Source of the DNA: Nitrospira sp. CG24C
Lineage (GTDB): Bacteria; Nitrospirota; Nitrospiria; Nitrospirales; Nitrospiraceae
NCBI GenBank assembly: GCA_002869885.2
Contig: NEWR02000007.1
Coordinates: forward strand, 96,753-160,752
Direction of reading: 5' to 3'
DNA: 64,000 bases
Shown here: positions 1 to 10,548 of the stretch, piece after piece
Position numbering within the stretch: position 1 is the first letter of the stretch
Layout of the letters: the number at the start of each line of letters is the position of its first letter
Program-made: the position numbers and the translations under genes
The notes under the pieces: model-generated
Told to the model about the DNA's origin: nothing
Database searches by the model: none
The model's input: the letters and a program-made list of their open reading frames with translations, nothing else

Positions 1-1
1 T

Positions 2-481
<480 letters not shown>

Positions 482-482
482 A

Positions 483-600
483 GAGGCTAAGGCTGAGGCC
501 CAGGGGGAAGGCTGAGGTCGAGGCTAAGGTTGAGCAAAAAGACTCAACTTACTTAGCCAGAACCTAAGCCTCAACCGTAACCTCAACCTTCCGCCCAGGC
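483..600. repeat. Palindromic array of 6-nt units (GAGGCT type)
   Basis: The left arm (483-534) is a run of degenerate hexamers such as GAGGCT, AAGGCT and GAGGTC. A short A-rich turn follows, then a right arm (540-595) of complementary hexamers such as TCAACC, GTAACC and TAAGCC. The arms can fold back on each other through most of their length. It begins one base after the stop codon of the epimerase gene. No ORF or protein is supported here. It could act as a transcription terminator, but there is no U-tract. A short fragment of the same unit type occurs near 50048-50065. Confidence 0.75.
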
Positions 601-739
601 AGCAGGATCAATTATGAACGAATCTGCCGAACCACTGGCTCAAAGACATTGAAACGTAAAGGGTTTGAAAACCACCTTGAATGGTCCAAGACTTGCGAAC
701 TTATTGCCATTGCACCCATACCCCACAGGAAACAAGAAC

Positions 740-1264
740 GTGAACGAAACCAACGCATTATCCCTGATACAAGAGAACCGTCCAGCCTCACGCCAATCTT
801 CGTCGGAGAATGAAGTGCGTGCTCTGATTCTGGAAGCGACTTTACAGACCATCGATGCCACTGTATCGACAGGGGCACCAGACGGACACGAAGCATACGA
901 ACAAGGTTCGGCGCTTAAGAATGTAGGCCTGTTCAGACAGGCAGCAGAACATTTCCAGAAAGCTGCACAAGACCCCGCATATGCGCTCAAGGGTTTGGCC
1001 CAAATGGGCCTGTGCCTCAAGCAGAGCGGAAAACAAGAAGAAGCCGTCGCGGCCTTTCGTCGAGCCCTTCAAATACCCACGACATCAGTGAAAGAACAAG
1101 TGCAAATCCTTTATCTCTTAGGGCGGACATTAGAGTCTCTCGGGCGTATCCCTGACGCGTTGGAGGCCTATCGATGGCTCCGGCGTGAAGCACCGCAATA
1201 TCGTGACGTCACCATGAGAATCGAATCGCTCAGCACGAGACGCCAGCACACCACCGGTCGCTGA
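740..1264 (+). CDS. TPR-repeat protein
   Basis: Small protein of about 174 residues with at least three tetratricopeptide-type helix pairs in its second half, including GLFRQAAEHFQKAAQDP, GKQEEAVAAFRRALQIP and GRIPDALEAYRWLRREAP. TPRs are protein-protein interaction scaffolds; no enzymatic domain is visible. I chose the GTG at 740 because an AGGAAA ribosome-binding motif precedes it by a few bases. An in-frame TTG at 665 would add 25 residues that do not look conserved. There is no signal peptide, so the protein is probably cytoplasmic. Its partner is unknown. The next gene is convergent. Confidence 0.7.
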   Translation: MNETNALSLIQENRPASRQSSSENEVRALILEATLQTIDATVSTGAPDGHEAYEQGSALKNVGLFRQAAEHFQKAAQDPAYALKGLAQMGLCLKQSGKQEEAVAAFRRALQIPTTSVKEQVQILYLLGRTLESLGRIPDALEAYRWLRREAPQYRDVTMRIESLSTRRQHTTGR

Positions 1265-1283
1265 TTTCACACCCACCAGATCA

Positions 1284-4200
1284 TCACCGTGACCGCACCC
1301 CTTCGTAGAGGGGTCTCACCGTCGGCATCGGCTCCCATTTCAAGATGGCTAGAGAGTCTTCGACATAGTTCCGCGTCCTCATTCCGTTCAACACAGAGGC
1401 CACACCGGGGGTGCTCGCCAGCACCGACAAGGCTTTTCGTGACAGTGATTCTTTGCGTCTGGCTTCCGGCAGCAGGGGATCTAGGGCCGCTGATAGCATG
1501 GCGGTTTTGGCACGACTCCGCTCGGTGGCTTCTCGACGAAGCCCGCCTAACAGAATGAGTAGCTGCGGCACATAGCGGTCACGCCAGGCCTCCCATTGCT
1601 CGGCGGCCGTTCCGGTCAGATGCCGTGTCAGCGCTTGCATCACTTGATTGATATGCGGCGCGATCATCTGATGCTCGATCTGTTCCCAATGTTCCAGGCC
1701 TTGGATCTGAGGCCTCACGCGCGGTAGCTCAATGGCCCAGGTAAAGAAGTCTGCCGGGGCCATCCCTTGACCGCTATGTTGAAGGGCCGGGGCAATGGCC
1801 TTGCGATATTCCTCTTCAAGCGCCGCAACTGTCCGGCATTGGCGATCGAAATCCACCGGGTCGCCTTCGAGTGGGAAATCCGCCAATCGAACCACACCGC
1901 TCATGTTCGTCGGCATGGCATTGAGCGGACGATTGACCAGCACGGCAATCCCTTCTCGTTGCGCCACCTCCAACACCGTCTCATGCTGATCTACGCCGGT
2001 ATTGGACATCACCAACGCGCCTGCTTCGTAGAGATTCATGGGGCATTGCAGCACTGCGAAGTGGTGACGGGCTACTTGCTGCGATACAGCGGCAGCTCGC
2101 GCCGCATCGCAGAGGCGAGAGAGTGACGTCGCCTCGGCATTGGATGGGTCTGCTGTGACCGTATTCGACGACACGCCGTAATAGCTGATCCGCCCCGCCG
2201 CCACTTGCGACTCAAAAAATGCGAAAGCCTGTTCAATCCGGCGGTAAAAAGCATCCCGCGTCGCTACGAGATCTCCTCCTTCATGAGGCGCTGCCTCGGA
2301 CAGAAAGTATTCCGGGTTGTGCAGTAAACAGACATCGAGCTTAGTTAACCCAAGGCGGTCCAACGACAATGCGAGTTGATCGGCTAGATACTCCGGGTGG
2401 ATACAATGCCAGATGCCCTCGCCATATTTGACCATGTCAGGGTAGGGGCGCCCGGCCTGTTCCCGTGCCTTCGCCTGTTTCAAGTTGTCTCCTTGCACAT
2501 AGCCGATCTTCGAGACGACGATCACCTCTTCACGAGTCAGCTCTCCGTTCTTGATCGACTCGCTTAAGACAGAACCGACCAGACGTTCACTGTCTCCGTC
2601 CATGTAATTCGTCGAGGTATCGATTAGATTGACGCCTTCTCGCAGAGCCTTCTTGAGGGCCTCTCGATGTTCCGGATCTGTTGTAGCGACCCGATAGGTT
2701 CCGAACCCGAGTCGGGACGTTGTCAATCCTGTGGCGCCGAACCGGCCATAACCATGTTCCATACGGCCTTCATGGCGAGAATGACTCAGGATACGCGCAA
2801 CATACCTGGCTGTTCCCTCAGGACTCGCTGATCCTGCGAGTGATGCTCCTTGCAAGAGTGTCTGTTGGATAGGCTGATCTGTCCGTCGTGACGCTGACAA
2901 CAGTGCCTCTGCAACCTCCCGTGGGTCGGTGAGCGGACGCTGACAGGAAAAGTTTCGACAGATATAGAGGGCCGCTTTCCCATCCAGCAATCCCTTGCCA
3001 GCCAATAGGGGATGGCTTGATGGCGTCCCGGTTCCATCGCTGGAGGCAATCACACGATTCGGCAAGAAGAGCTCGCGCACGGCGAGCTGCAATGCCTCCA
3101 GCCCAGGATCGCTGGGCGCTCCGACAAAAGCCAATTCAATCGGCCCTTCCCCTAACAGATCAACCGAGGCAAGCGTCTTGGCGAAGGCTCTCGGATACCT
3201 GGCTATCTGGCGGCCATAGGCGCGAATTCCACCGATTGCCGCCTCGCGCAGATCCTGGCGATCGTAATGAAAGGAGAGTCTGGCGAGGGCTGAAACCGCC
3301 ACGGCGTTCCCACTGGGTGTTGCACCATCCGCTCCCTCCCGCGCTCGTATAATCAACGTTTCATGAGCCGTTGCGGTCGTGTAGAACCCTCCCTGGTCCT
3401 TGTCCTGGAATGAACTGACCATCCGCTCCCCCAATTGAAGCGCGGTCGTGAGATAGCGTTCCTGCCCACAGGCTTCATAGAGGTCGATCAAGCCTTCTGC
3501 CAGATAGGCATAGTCCTCCAGGACTCCATCGAGATGGGCTCGGCCCTGCCGCGAGGTACGGAGCAGTGTTCCCTCTGATGTTCGATGCACCAGCAAGAGA
3601 AAGTCTGCTGCCTTCATGGCTCCATCGATGTAGCGTCTGATTCCTAATACACGGCCTGCCTCGGCCATCGCTGAGATCAGCATGCCATTCCAAGCTGTGA
3701 TGATCTTGTCGTCGAGTCCGGGCGGAACTCGCGTTTGGCGGGCGCGATAGAGGAGGGGACGTACGCGAGAGATCGTCTCGCTCAGCTCATCGATGGTGAG
3801 GTTCAATTCCTTGAGTACGGCCTCGATGGGACGCAGTCGATTCGGGATATTTCGATGCTCCCAATTTCCCTGGTCGGTAATGTCGTAGCAGGCGCAGAAT
3901 CGGCGGGTATCTTCGGCGTTCTGCAGTACGGCCTGGATCTCAGCCGGCGTCCAGACAAAAAACTTGCCTTCGACCCCTTCTGAGTCCGCATCCGTCGCGG
4001 AATAAAACCCTCCGGCTGAGTCGGTCATTTCCAGGAGAATATAATCGAGGATTTCCATGGTGACCTGGCGATAGGAGGCCCGCTTCGTGACTTGATAGGC
4101 TTCCAGGTAGGTCCGGGTAAGCAGGGCATTGTCGTAGAGCATCTTCTCAAAATGGGGCACTAGCCAACGTTCGTCGGTGGAGTAGCGCGCAAACCCGCCG

Positions 4201-4964
4201 CCGATATGATCGTAGATTCCCCCGGCTGCCATCGCATCGAGCGTGCCGGTGACCATCTGCAAGGTTCGACTCTCTCCTGTTCGACGGTAACAACGAAGGA
4301 GCAATGAAAGTCCGGCGGAGGGGGGGAATTTCGGCGCACTGCCGAATCCGCCATGTTCTTCATCAAAATTCTCACGGAACTGGATCACGGCCTCATCAAG
4401 CACGGAGATGCTAACTGAAACCGGGGACACCGCCTTGAGTTCGTTCTTCAACCGGTCAGTCAATTGACGCGCTTGACTCGTGAGCTCGGCGGAATCTGTT
4501 TCCCATGCTTCGGAGATTTTTTTGAGTAGGCTGGGAAATCCTGGCCGGCCCCAGCGATCGTCAGGAGGGAAATATGTTCCGGCAAAGAATGGCTCTTGGT
4601 CCGGTGTCAGGAACACAGTCATCGGCCATCCACCCTGGCCATGATTGAGGGTCACCGTAGCCTGCATATAGATCTCGTCGAGATCCGGGCGCTCTTCTCG
4701 ATCGACCTTGATACAGACGAAATGCTTGTTCATGAGTGAGGCAATAGCTTCATTTTCAAACGACTCCCGCTCCATCACATGGCACCAGTGACAGGCGGAA
4801 TAGCCGATCGAGAGCAGGATAGGGCGGTTCAGTGTTTTCGCCGCTTGCAAGGCCTCGGGTCCCCAGGCGTACCAGTCAACCGGGTTCCCGGCATGTTGAA
4901 GGAGATAGGGACTAGTTTCGTGGATGAGGCGATTAGACTTTGCCGATTCCGGTGACGTGGACAT
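1284..4964 (-). CDS. Thioredoxin/YyaL (DUF255) protein fused to an aldo-keto reductase
   Basis: Very long protein of 1226 residues. Residues 1 to about 170 form a DUF255 thioredoxin-like domain with the family hallmark CHWC at 58-61 and a [13 protein letters not shown] block. Residues of about 180-700 carry the alpha/alpha-toroid part typical of YyaL/SPATA20 proteins ([32 protein letters not shown]). From about residue 738 a complete aldo-keto reductase follows, with DTSTNY (catalytic Asp and Tyr), VVSKIGY (Lys) and LLHNPE (His). YyaL proteins normally end near 650-700 residues, so the C-terminal half is a true addition with no stop between. The substrate is unknown; a redox role is inferred. 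The first residues ([20 protein letters not shown]) are the expected family N-terminus, so the start is secure. Confidence 0.85.
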   Translation of the reverse strand: MSTSPESAKSNRLIHETSPYLLQHAGNPVDWYAWGPEALQAAKTLNRPILLSIGYSACHWCHVMERESFENEAIASLMNKHFVCIKVDREERPDLDEIYMQATVTLNHGQGGWPMTVFLTPDQEPFFAGTYFPPDDRWGRPGFPSLLKKISEAWETDSAELTSQARQLTDRLKNELKAVSPVSVSISVLDEAVIQFRENFDEEHGGFGSAPKFPPSAGLSLLLRCYRRTGESRTLQMVTGTLDAMAAGGIYDHIGGGFARYSTDERWLVPHFEKMLYDNALLTRTYLEAYQVTKRASYRQVTMEILDYILLEMTDSAGGFYSATDADSEGVEGKFFVWTPAEIQAVLQNAEDTRRFCACYDITDQGNWEHRNIPNRLRPIEAVLKELNLTIDELSETISRVRPLLYRARQTRVPPGLDDKIITAWNGMLISAMAEAGRVLGIRRYIDGAMKAADFLLLVHRTSEGTLLRTSRQGRAHLDGVLEDYAYLAEGLIDLYEACGQERYLTTALQLGERMVSSFQDKDQGGFYTTATAHETLIIRAREGADGATPSGNAVAVSALARLSFHYDRQDLREAAIGGIRAYGRQIARYPRAFAKTLASVDLLGEGPIELAFVGAPSDPGLEALQLAVRELFLPNRVIASSDGTGTPSSHPLLAGKGLLDGKAALYICRNFSCQRPLTDPREVAEALLSASRRTDQPIQQTLLQGASLAGSASPEGTARYVARILSHSRHEGRMEHGYGRFGATGLTTSRLGFGTYRVATTDPEHREALKKALREGVNLIDTSTNYMDGDSERLVGSVLSESIKNGELTREEVIVVSKIGYVQGDNLKQAKAREQAGRPYPDMVKYGEGIWHCIHPEYLADQLALSLDRLGLTKLDVCLLHNPEYFLSEAAPHEGGDLVATRDAFYRRIEQAFAFFESQVAAGRISYYGVSSNTVTADPSNAEATSLSRLCDAARAAAVSQQVARHHFAVLQCPMNLYEAGALVMSNTGVDQHETVLEVAQREGIAVLVNRPLNAMPTNMSGVVRLADFPLEGDPVDFDRQCRTVAALEEEYRKAIAPALQHSGQGMAPADFFTWAIELPRVRPQIQGLEHWEQIEHQMIAPHINQVMQALTRHLTGTAAEQWEAWRDRYVPQLLILLGGLRREATERSRAKTAMLSAALDPLLPEARRKESLSRKALSVLASTPGVASVLNGMRTRNYVEDSLAILKWEPMPTVRPLYEGVRSR

Positions 4965-5129
4965 GGTTCACGGTAGCATCGAGGCCCTGGAAGGGTCAAT
5001 GAGCAGAAAAATGAAAGAGGCCTGCGACCGTTATTTTTCGCATGTTCTGTCATTGAATAGATGAAAAATGGTCATGCAAATTTGGTTCTGGCCAAGGCCA
5101 GCCTTGTGGTAGTCTATTCGAAAGATCGT

Positions 5130-5252
5130 AACTGCTCAGGTGTTTAGGCTGAAGGCTATAAATTATCGCGCAAGGAGCGAATGCGGGGGTAGCGGGATAC
5201 AGGGATAGTCGGGGTAGGCTCTTACCCCTCTACCCCGTTGCCCCCTTACCCC
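5130..5252. repeat. Octamer palindrome with terminal motif, copy A
   Basis: It begins with a conserved end motif (ACTGCTCAGGTGTTTAGGCT, 5131-5150) and continues into 8-nt degenerate units (GGGGGTAG, CGGGATAC, AGGGATAG). A turn near 5220 leads into complementary octamers (CCCCTCTA, CCCCGTTG). The first 100 bases are almost identical to the copy at 10359. The array stops just before the malic enzyme start codon. The 4965-5129 part of this divergent intergenic space holds no other clear feature. Confidence 0.8.
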
Positions 5253-5270
5253 ATAGTTACTGGACCAGCC

Positions 5271-6713
5271 ATGACTGACATCGGGCCCTATTCCAACTAT
5301 CGCCTGACCGTACGCCTTGAACTCGCCAATACGCCAGGCATGTTCGCAAAGGTGGCAGCCGTCCTGGCCGAAGAAGGCGCCAATTTGGGCGCAGTGGATA
5401 TTGTTTCTGCAACGGCCGATTGTATGGTGCCGGACGTAACCTTCGACGTCCAAAGCGAAGCGCATGGAGAGAAAGTGCTTGCTAGGATCGGGGCGCTTCC
5501 GGACGTAAAAGTACTGTCGGCCTCCGACCGAATTTTTCTTTTGCATCTTGGCGGGAAGATTCGCGTGCAAAGTAAGTTCCCCATTACGACAAGAAACGTC
5601 CTGTCGATGGTCTATACGCCTGGAGTCGGTCGGGTTTCGCAAGCGATCGCGAAGGACAAGACCAAAGCCTATGCCTTTACCGGCAAGGGGAACACGGTCG
5701 CCGTGGTCACCGATGGGTCTGCGGTGCTCGGCCTTGGCAATCTCGGCCCTGAAGCCGCATTACCCGTGATGGAAGGCAAAGCCATGCTGTTCAAAGAGTT
5801 TGCGGGAATCGACGCATGGCCGCTCTGTCTCAATACGCAAGATCCTGACGAGATTGTTCGTACGGTTCAGGCCATTGCTCCGGGGTTCGGCGCCATCAAT
5901 TTGGAGGACATCAGCTCGCCGCGCTGTTTCGAAATCGAGCGCCGCTTAAAAGCTACCTTGGATATTCCGGTGATGCATGACGATCAGCATGGCACGGCCG
6001 TGGTCATCCTTGCCGCCTTGACGAATGCGCTCACCGTGATCGGGAAACGAATGGAAGACATCCGCGTGGTTGTTAATGGTCTTGGCGCCGCTGGAACCGC
6101 CTGCTGCAGGATGCTGCTTGCCGCCGGCCTCTCGCACCTGGTCGGATGCGAACCTCAAGGCATCGTTTTGCGGGGAGACGGCCAACAACTGCGGGCTTGC
6201 CGAACGGATCTGGCCCCCTGTATGACCAAAGACCGTCCCCAAGGGACACTCCGAGATGCGCTCAAGGGGGCCGACGTCTTCATAGGCTTATCCGTCGGTA
6301 ACATCCTTACAGCGGAAGACCTGGACCTGATGGCGGCTGATCGCATCGTCTTTGCCATGGCCAATCCCGACCCTGAAGTCCCTCGTGAATTGGCTGCCTC
6401 CCACTGCCGGATCTTTGCCACCGGACGATCCGACTATCCGAATCAAATTAATAATGCACTCGCATTCCCCGGTATTTTTCGGGGTGCACTGGACGTGCAG
6501 GCCCGCGACATCAACGAAGCGATGAAACTGGCTGCGGCTAAGGCCCTGGCAGAGACCATTCCCCCTGCAGCTCTCAGTGCGGACTACATTATTCCGAGCG
6601 TGTTCGACAAGGGAATCGTACCGCGGGTAGCAAAAGCCGTGGCAACAGCCGCACGCGAAACGGGTGTGGCGCGCCGCCGCACCAAACTCAGCGACGACTT
6701 CGCATCCTCTTAA
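5271..6713 (+). CDS. NAD(P)-dependent malic enzyme with N-terminal ACT domain
   Basis: Oxidative decarboxylation of malate to pyruvate. Residues of about 8-85 form an ACT regulatory domain ([20 protein letters not shown]). Residues of about 95 onward are a bacterial malic enzyme: [13 protein letters not shown], a [20 protein letters not shown] block, [19 protein letters not shown], the metal-binding HDDQHGTA region and a Rossmann segment [13 protein letters not shown]. The length, about 480 residues, is normal for an ACT-fused form. The ATG at 5271 is preferred over an upstream TTG at 5238, which lies inside the octamer repeat. It is divergent from the thioredoxin fusion gene. The ACT domain suggests allosteric control by a small ligand, probably an amino acid (inference). 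Confidence 0.9.
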   Translation: MTDIGPYSNYRLTVRLELANTPGMFAKVAAVLAEEGANLGAVDIVSATADCMVPDVTFDVQSEAHGEKVLARIGALPDVKVLSASDRIFLLHLGGKIRVQSKFPITTRNVLSMVYTPGVGRVSQAIAKDKTKAYAFTGKGNTVAVVTDGSAVLGLGNLGPEAALPVMEGKAMLFKEFAGIDAWPLCLNTQDPDEIVRTVQAIAPGFGAINLEDISSPRCFEIERRLKATLDIPVMHDDQHGTAVVILAALTNALTVIGKRMEDIRVVVNGLGAAGTACCRMLLAAGLSHLVGCEPQGIVLRGDGQQLRACRTDLAPCMTKDRPQGTLRDALKGADVFIGLSVGNILTAEDLDLMAADRIVFAMANPDPEVPRELAASHCRIFATGRSDYPNQINNALAFPGIFRGALDVQARDINEAMKLAAAKALAETIPPAALSADYIIPSVFDKGIVPRVAKAVATAARETGVARRRTKLSDDFASS

Positions 6714-6790
6714 CCCGACATTTCACATGAATTCAGCAGTTTCCACTGCTCTTCTGGCATGGGGCCTGGCTGTGCTACAATGCGCGCCTC

Positions 6791-6884
6791 TTGTTCATTT
6801 GGTCTGTTCAGTCTGTCTGGTTTATTTGGTTGCATGATACCAACCAGATAGACAGGACAGACCAGATAACCAGACAGACTGGGT
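6791..6884. repeat. Nonamer palindrome (ACCAGACAG type), locus 1
   Basis: The left arm consists of 9-nt units such as TGGTCTGTT, CAGTCTGTC and TGGTTTATT. The right arm carries the complement, for example CCAGATAGA, CAGGACAGA and CCAGACAGA. The arms are separated by about 10 bases (GCATGATACC region). It lies between malic enzyme and the J-domain gene. This is the first of nine such loci in the window. Confidence 0.8.
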
Positions 6885-6940
6885 TTGTCTAGGTGTGCCG
6901 ACATAGTTTTCTGCAGTCTCCTGGGAGAGAGTCTGGGCAT

Positions 6941-7573
6941 ATGCCATTTACGCAAGGCAAATTTATCAAGTTTCAGAATGGGATGAGAAAACGGATCGAT
7001 TCATTACGACCGAAAGCCGAAGAGAGTCTGGATCTCGCCGTCGATACGATGATGCAGGAGCGGGTCGACAGCTTCTTTCGCGTTGAAGAGGGGCTGGAGG
7101 AAATCATTAAATCGCTGCTCCAGATTGAAGAAGAGATCGCAGAGATCCGTGATCTTTCCGGCGCCATGCGCCTGGAGTCCCGTCTTGAGTTTGTCGAAGA
7201 CCGATGGGACGATTTTGACAGCGAGATTCGAGAGCGCCCCCGGCGCCGGCGCAAGAAAATCAGCCTCGCCGATATGTTGAAAGCCGCCAGTGGGGGAGGC
7301 GGCGATCTGTCGCAGGGGTCGAGCGGGATCAATAACGCGATGGACGCCTATGCTGCGATGGGCGTAGAATTTGGCAGTTCGCTGGCCGATGTCACCGCCT
7401 CATTTCGCCACAAAGCCAAGCAACTCCATCCCGATTCAAACAACGGCGACCGCAGTGCCGAACCAGAATTGAGACGTATGTTAGAGGCCTATCAGTTCCT
7501 GAAGGAATACTTGGGCCTGAGCAATGTTGAACCTCCGCATTCGCCAGACGCCACCTACCGTCCAACAGAATGA
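6941..7573 (+). CDS. J-domain (DnaJ-like) protein
   Basis: About 210 residues. The C-terminal 60 residues form a J domain: a helix II with FRHKAKQLHPDS containing the essential HPD tripeptide, then LRRMLEAYQFLKEYLG as helix III. The N-terminal two thirds are charged and helical (LQIEEEIAEIRDLS) and unlike DnaJ itself; there is no zinc-finger or G/F region. It is therefore a specialised Hsp70 co-chaperone whose client is unknown. I chose the ATG at 6941 because a GGGAGAGA ribosome-binding motif stands before it; the open frame extends back to a TTG-type codon at 6893 at the edge of the nonamer repeat. The next gene, RNase D, follows with almost no gap. Confidence 0.8.
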   Translation: MPFTQGKFIKFQNGMRKRIDSLRPKAEESLDLAVDTMMQERVDSFFRVEEGLEEIIKSLLQIEEEIAEIRDLSGAMRLESRLEFVEDRWDDFDSEIRERPRRRRKKISLADMLKAASGGGGDLSQGSSGINNAMDAYAAMGVEFGSSLADVTASFRHKAKQLHPDSNNGDRSAEPELRRMLEAYQFLKEYLGLSNVEPPHSPDATYRPTE

Positions 7574-7580
7574 TATATAC

Positions 7581-8795
7581 GTGACACCCAATTCACCTCT
7601 GCCGTATGTGACTGATCAGCAAGGCCTTGAATCCCTCTGCCACACGTTGCGGCAGAGCCCGCGGCTGGCGCTAGATACGGAGTTCGTCGGGGAGGACACC
7701 TTTATTCCACGACTCGAACTGATCCAAGTCGCCACCGACACCACCGCCGCCGTCATCGACTTTCCTGCCGTCCAAGCCAGCGGATCGCTCGACGTCTTTT
7801 GGGAACTCATCTGTGAGGCCAAAATCGAGAAAATCTTTCATGCCGGGCGGCAGGATCTCGACCTGTTCGCCACGCATGCGGGGCAGATCCCGAAGCCATT
7901 TTTCGATACGCAGATCGCCGCCGCCATGGTTGGATATGGCGCCCAAATCGCTTATGCAAACTTAGTCCAGCGCCTCCTTGGCACCAGGCTGGCGAAAGCC
8001 CATACCTTTACGAACTGGAGTGCGCGACCGCTCTCGGATGGCCAGATCGCCTACGCATTGGAAGATGTCGAGTTCCTCCTGTCGATCCATACGCATTTAC
8101 AGGATCGCCTCCGCGCACTCGGCCGATTGGAGTGGGTCAGTGAGGAGTTTGCACGCCTCGAAACTGCGGTGGGAGAAAAAAGTCGAGAACCGCAGGAACG
8201 CTATCAACGAATTCGAGGGTGGGACACGCTCAAGCCCAAAGGGGCTGCGGTGTTGCGTGAGTTGGCTGCTTGGCGGGAAGCGGAAGCTCGCCGCCGGAAC
8301 GTGCCTCGCGGACGTGTCATGCGCGACGAGGTGCTGCTCCAGCTTGCACGCCATCCACCGAAATCGGTCAACGATCTTCGTGGCCTCCGTGGCGTCCATT
8401 CTTCCGAGGTCGATCGGCACGGGGCACAATTACTAGCGGCCATTACCTCGGCGCTCGCGCTTCCACCATCGGCCTGGCCGGAGGTTCCTAGTGAGCGAAA
8501 ACCTGATCCTGAGTCGACAGGTATCGTCGAACTCCTGCAAGCTGTGCTGAAGGCTCGTGCAGCAGAGGAGGGGATCGCTCCCACTATGGTGGCCACCAGT
8601 GCCGACCTGCAAACTCTCGTGGAGACCAAGCAGAATCGAACGGCTCTTGATGTGCCCATCCTCCGCGGCTGGCGACGACAGCTGGCCGGGGATCTGCTCT
8701 TACAAGTATTAGATGGAGCGGTCACCATTACCGTAGACCGAACCTCCGGTGCTCTTCGAATGACCCAAGACCTTCCTTTGAATACTTCACGCTGA
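7581..8795 (+). CDS. rnd: Ribonuclease D-like 3'-5' exonuclease
   Basis: DEDD-family exonuclease acting on RNA 3' ends, including tRNA precursors in characterised relatives. Exo motifs seen: LALDTEFVGEDTF (Exo I, Asp and Glu at about 32 and 34), FHAGRQDLDLF (Exo II) and AYALEDVEFLLSIH (Exo III). A weak HRDC-type helical region follows (VNDLRGLRGVHSSEV). The GTG at 7581, eight bases after the upstream stop, gives about 404 residues. An in-frame ATG at 7524 would overlap the J-domain gene by 50 bases. Tight spacing suggests co-transcription with that gene. Confidence 0.88.
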   Translation: MTPNSPLPYVTDQQGLESLCHTLRQSPRLALDTEFVGEDTFIPRLELIQVATDTTAAVIDFPAVQASGSLDVFWELICEAKIEKIFHAGRQDLDLFATHAGQIPKPFFDTQIAAAMVGYGAQIAYANLVQRLLGTRLAKAHTFTNWSARPLSDGQIAYALEDVEFLLSIHTHLQDRLRALGRLEWVSEEFARLETAVGEKSREPQERYQRIRGWDTLKPKGAAVLRELAAWREAEARRRNVPRGRVMRDEVLLQLARHPPKSVNDLRGLRGVHSSEVDRHGAQLLAAITSALALPPSAWPEVPSERKPDPESTGIVELLQAVLKARAAEEGIAPTMVATSADLQTLVETKQNRTALDVPILRGWRRQLAGDLLLQVLDGAVTITVDRTSGALRMTQDLPLNTSR

Positions 8796-9038
8796 CGCAC
8801 CGTCGAGTAATCCTCTCTATCTCCTGTCTGACAACCTCCTCTGACTGTTCACAAATGGCCTTGAGGCGCCCTTGCGCTTGTGCCTCCCTCACAAAGCGAT
8901 CACAGACGCCGGATTCTCCCTCAAAAACCATGGTTTTACCTGGTAGTTATTTTATCGCTCTCTACCGCGTAGTGCTGGGCTGGTATGGATCTGGCAGTTC
9001 TGCTAGGGCCCCGGTCCACTCTATTCACAGGATGAGCC

Positions 9039-10349
9039 ATGCTAAGTCAGCTCTGGAAATCTATCCTCGCGCTTCTCTTCCCTGGAGGGCTGATTCTTCT
9101 CCTTGCGATCGGATTTCTTCGTCCCCAGGGGCTCCCGACCTGGTTGCAACAGCCGATCGCCGCCCTACCGTATATCGTCCTCACGTTTGGGCTCATCTTT
9201 GGCTGGTACCTTGCCAGCAGTCGCATGATCCTCTCCCTGCTTGTGTTGGTGCTGGCCGATCGGGCCATGGTCCTGATTCCCACTGGCGAAGCCGATCAGG
9301 AGGCCGTACATCAAACGATTGACGCTATGACCGCGTTTCTCGTCCCTCTCAACCTGCTGGCCTTCTCCATCCTCAAAGAAGGTTCACTTTGGACATCTCG
9401 TGGCCTAATGCGCCTCCTGCTCGTCTTGATCCAACCTATTCTGCTGCTCTGGCTCTGCCTTCCGGACCAGCATGATCTGGCGACATCATTATTTACCGGA
9501 GCATTTATTCCGCTGATGTTCACGGAATGGACGCCGATTCCGCAACCGGCGTTGGTGGCCTTTGCTACAGCATTGCTGCTGCACGGCATACGATTCGTCC
9601 TTCATCGCGATGCGCTTGAAGGAGGAGCAATCTGGGCGCTAGTGGCCATTTTCGTGGCCTACCATACGAGCCGTTATGGCTGGCATTCGACAAACTTTTT
9701 CATGACGGCAGGACTAGTTCTCTTCGCCACATTGCTTCAGTCCTTTCATCGGCAAACCTATCGGGACACACTTACCGGCATCCCCGGTCGCCTGGCCTAT
9801 AACGAAGCGATCGGACAACTTGGGAAGCGATTTTCCGTTGCAGTCATCGGTATCGACCAGCTCACTCAGTATGCCAATGTCCATGGAAAGTCTGTCAGTG
9901 AACAGATATTAAAACAGATCGCACCGAAAGTTCTGGCCGTCTGCACAAGTGGGCAAGTCTTCCGTACGACTGGAGAAGAACTCACCATGCTGTTTCCTGG
10001 AAAATCGACTATCGAAGCTCTCAGTGCCTTGGATACTATCCGGAAATCGATCGAAGCGGTCTCGCTGTTTCTCAGAGGAAGAGAACGAGTGTGGGAAAAG
10101 GAGCGAGCGGCTCAAAAGACCGGACCACGCGACCAGGCGCTTCCTGTCACCCTGAGTATTGGCGTAGCGGAAAAACTGAACGACAGCGCGACACTGACGC
10201 TGGTGATCATGTCGGCGTACCGCGCCCTTTATGAAGCCAAAGGAGCAGGGGGGAACGTTGTAAAGCGTGGGACCGAAGAGAATGTGCCGGTACGGCGTTC
10301 CCCTACAGGAACAGGAAGAGTTTCCTCAATGAGCGAATACGGAACGTAG
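9039..10349 (+). CDS. Membrane GGDEF-domain protein with degenerate active site
   Basis: About 436 residues. The N-terminal 230 residues contain roughly six or seven hydrophobic segments (ILALLFPGGLILLLAIGFL onward), so it is an integral inner-membrane protein. Residues of about 245-420 are a GGDEF fold (RDTLTGIPGRLAYNEAI, and near the end LSIGVAEKL and ALYEAKGAGGN). The catalytic GG(D/E)EF signature is replaced by TGEEL in FRTTGEELTMLFPG, so diguanylate cyclase activity is doubtful; it may bind GTP or c-di-GMP or act as a sensor. The ATG at 9039 is preceded by an AGGATGAG motif. No partner gene is adjacent. Confidence 0.82.
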   Translation: MLSQLWKSILALLFPGGLILLLAIGFLRPQGLPTWLQQPIAALPYIVLTFGLIFGWYLASSRMILSLLVLVLADRAMVLIPTGEADQEAVHQTIDAMTAFLVPLNLLAFSILKEGSLWTSRGLMRLLLVLIQPILLLWLCLPDQHDLATSLFTGAFIPLMFTEWTPIPQPALVAFATALLLHGIRFVLHRDALEGGAIWALVAIFVAYHTSRYGWHSTNFFMTAGLVLFATLLQSFHRQTYRDTLTGIPGRLAYNEAIGQLGKRFSVAVIGIDQLTQYANVHGKSVSEQILKQIAPKVLAVCTSGQVFRTTGEELTMLFPGKSTIEALSALDTIRKSIEAVSLFLRGRERVWEKERAAQKTGPRDQALPVTLSIGVAEKLNDSATLTLVIMSAYRALYEAKGAGGNVVKRGTEENVPVRRSPTGTGRVSSMSEYGT

Positions 10350-10358
10350 ACCAGGCGT

Positions 10359-10541
10359 AACTACTCAGGTGTTTAGACTGAAGGCTATAAAATATCTCGC
10401 AAGGCACGAATGCGGGGGTAGCGGGATACAGGGATAGTCGGGGTAGGCTCTTACCCCTTTATTTCTTCAAGCAGAGATGAATCCTCGTTGCGCACGAAGC
10501 TTAACCCCTAATAGCCTTCAGCCTATCTACCTGAAATTTAC
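10359..10541. repeat. Octamer palindrome with terminal inverted motifs, copy B (complete)
   Basis: Most complete member of the octamer family. The left end CTACTCAGGTGTTTAGACTG is followed by 8-nt GGGGTAGC-type units. The right end is the inverse motif near 10512-10540 (AGCCTTCAGCCTATCTACCT). The internal stretch of about 100 bases is nearly the same as at 5130-5230. No reading frame inside is convincing. The element looks like a non-autonomous, MITE-like unit, but no target-site duplication could be confirmed by eye. It lies between the convergent GGDEF and ArsC-like genes. Confidence 0.75.
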
Positions 10542-10548
10542 GGCCCTG

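Noticed and set aside
5238-5270. Upstream TTG as start of malic enzyme
   Set aside because: It lies inside the octamer repeat and adds residues without conservation; the ATG at 5271 is better.
8728-8931. Small minus-strand ORF of 67 residues between RNase D and the GGDEF gene
   Set aside because: It overlaps the RNase D 3' end by 68 bases, matches no domain, and has only a weak ribosome-binding site; a real small gene cannot be fully excluded.
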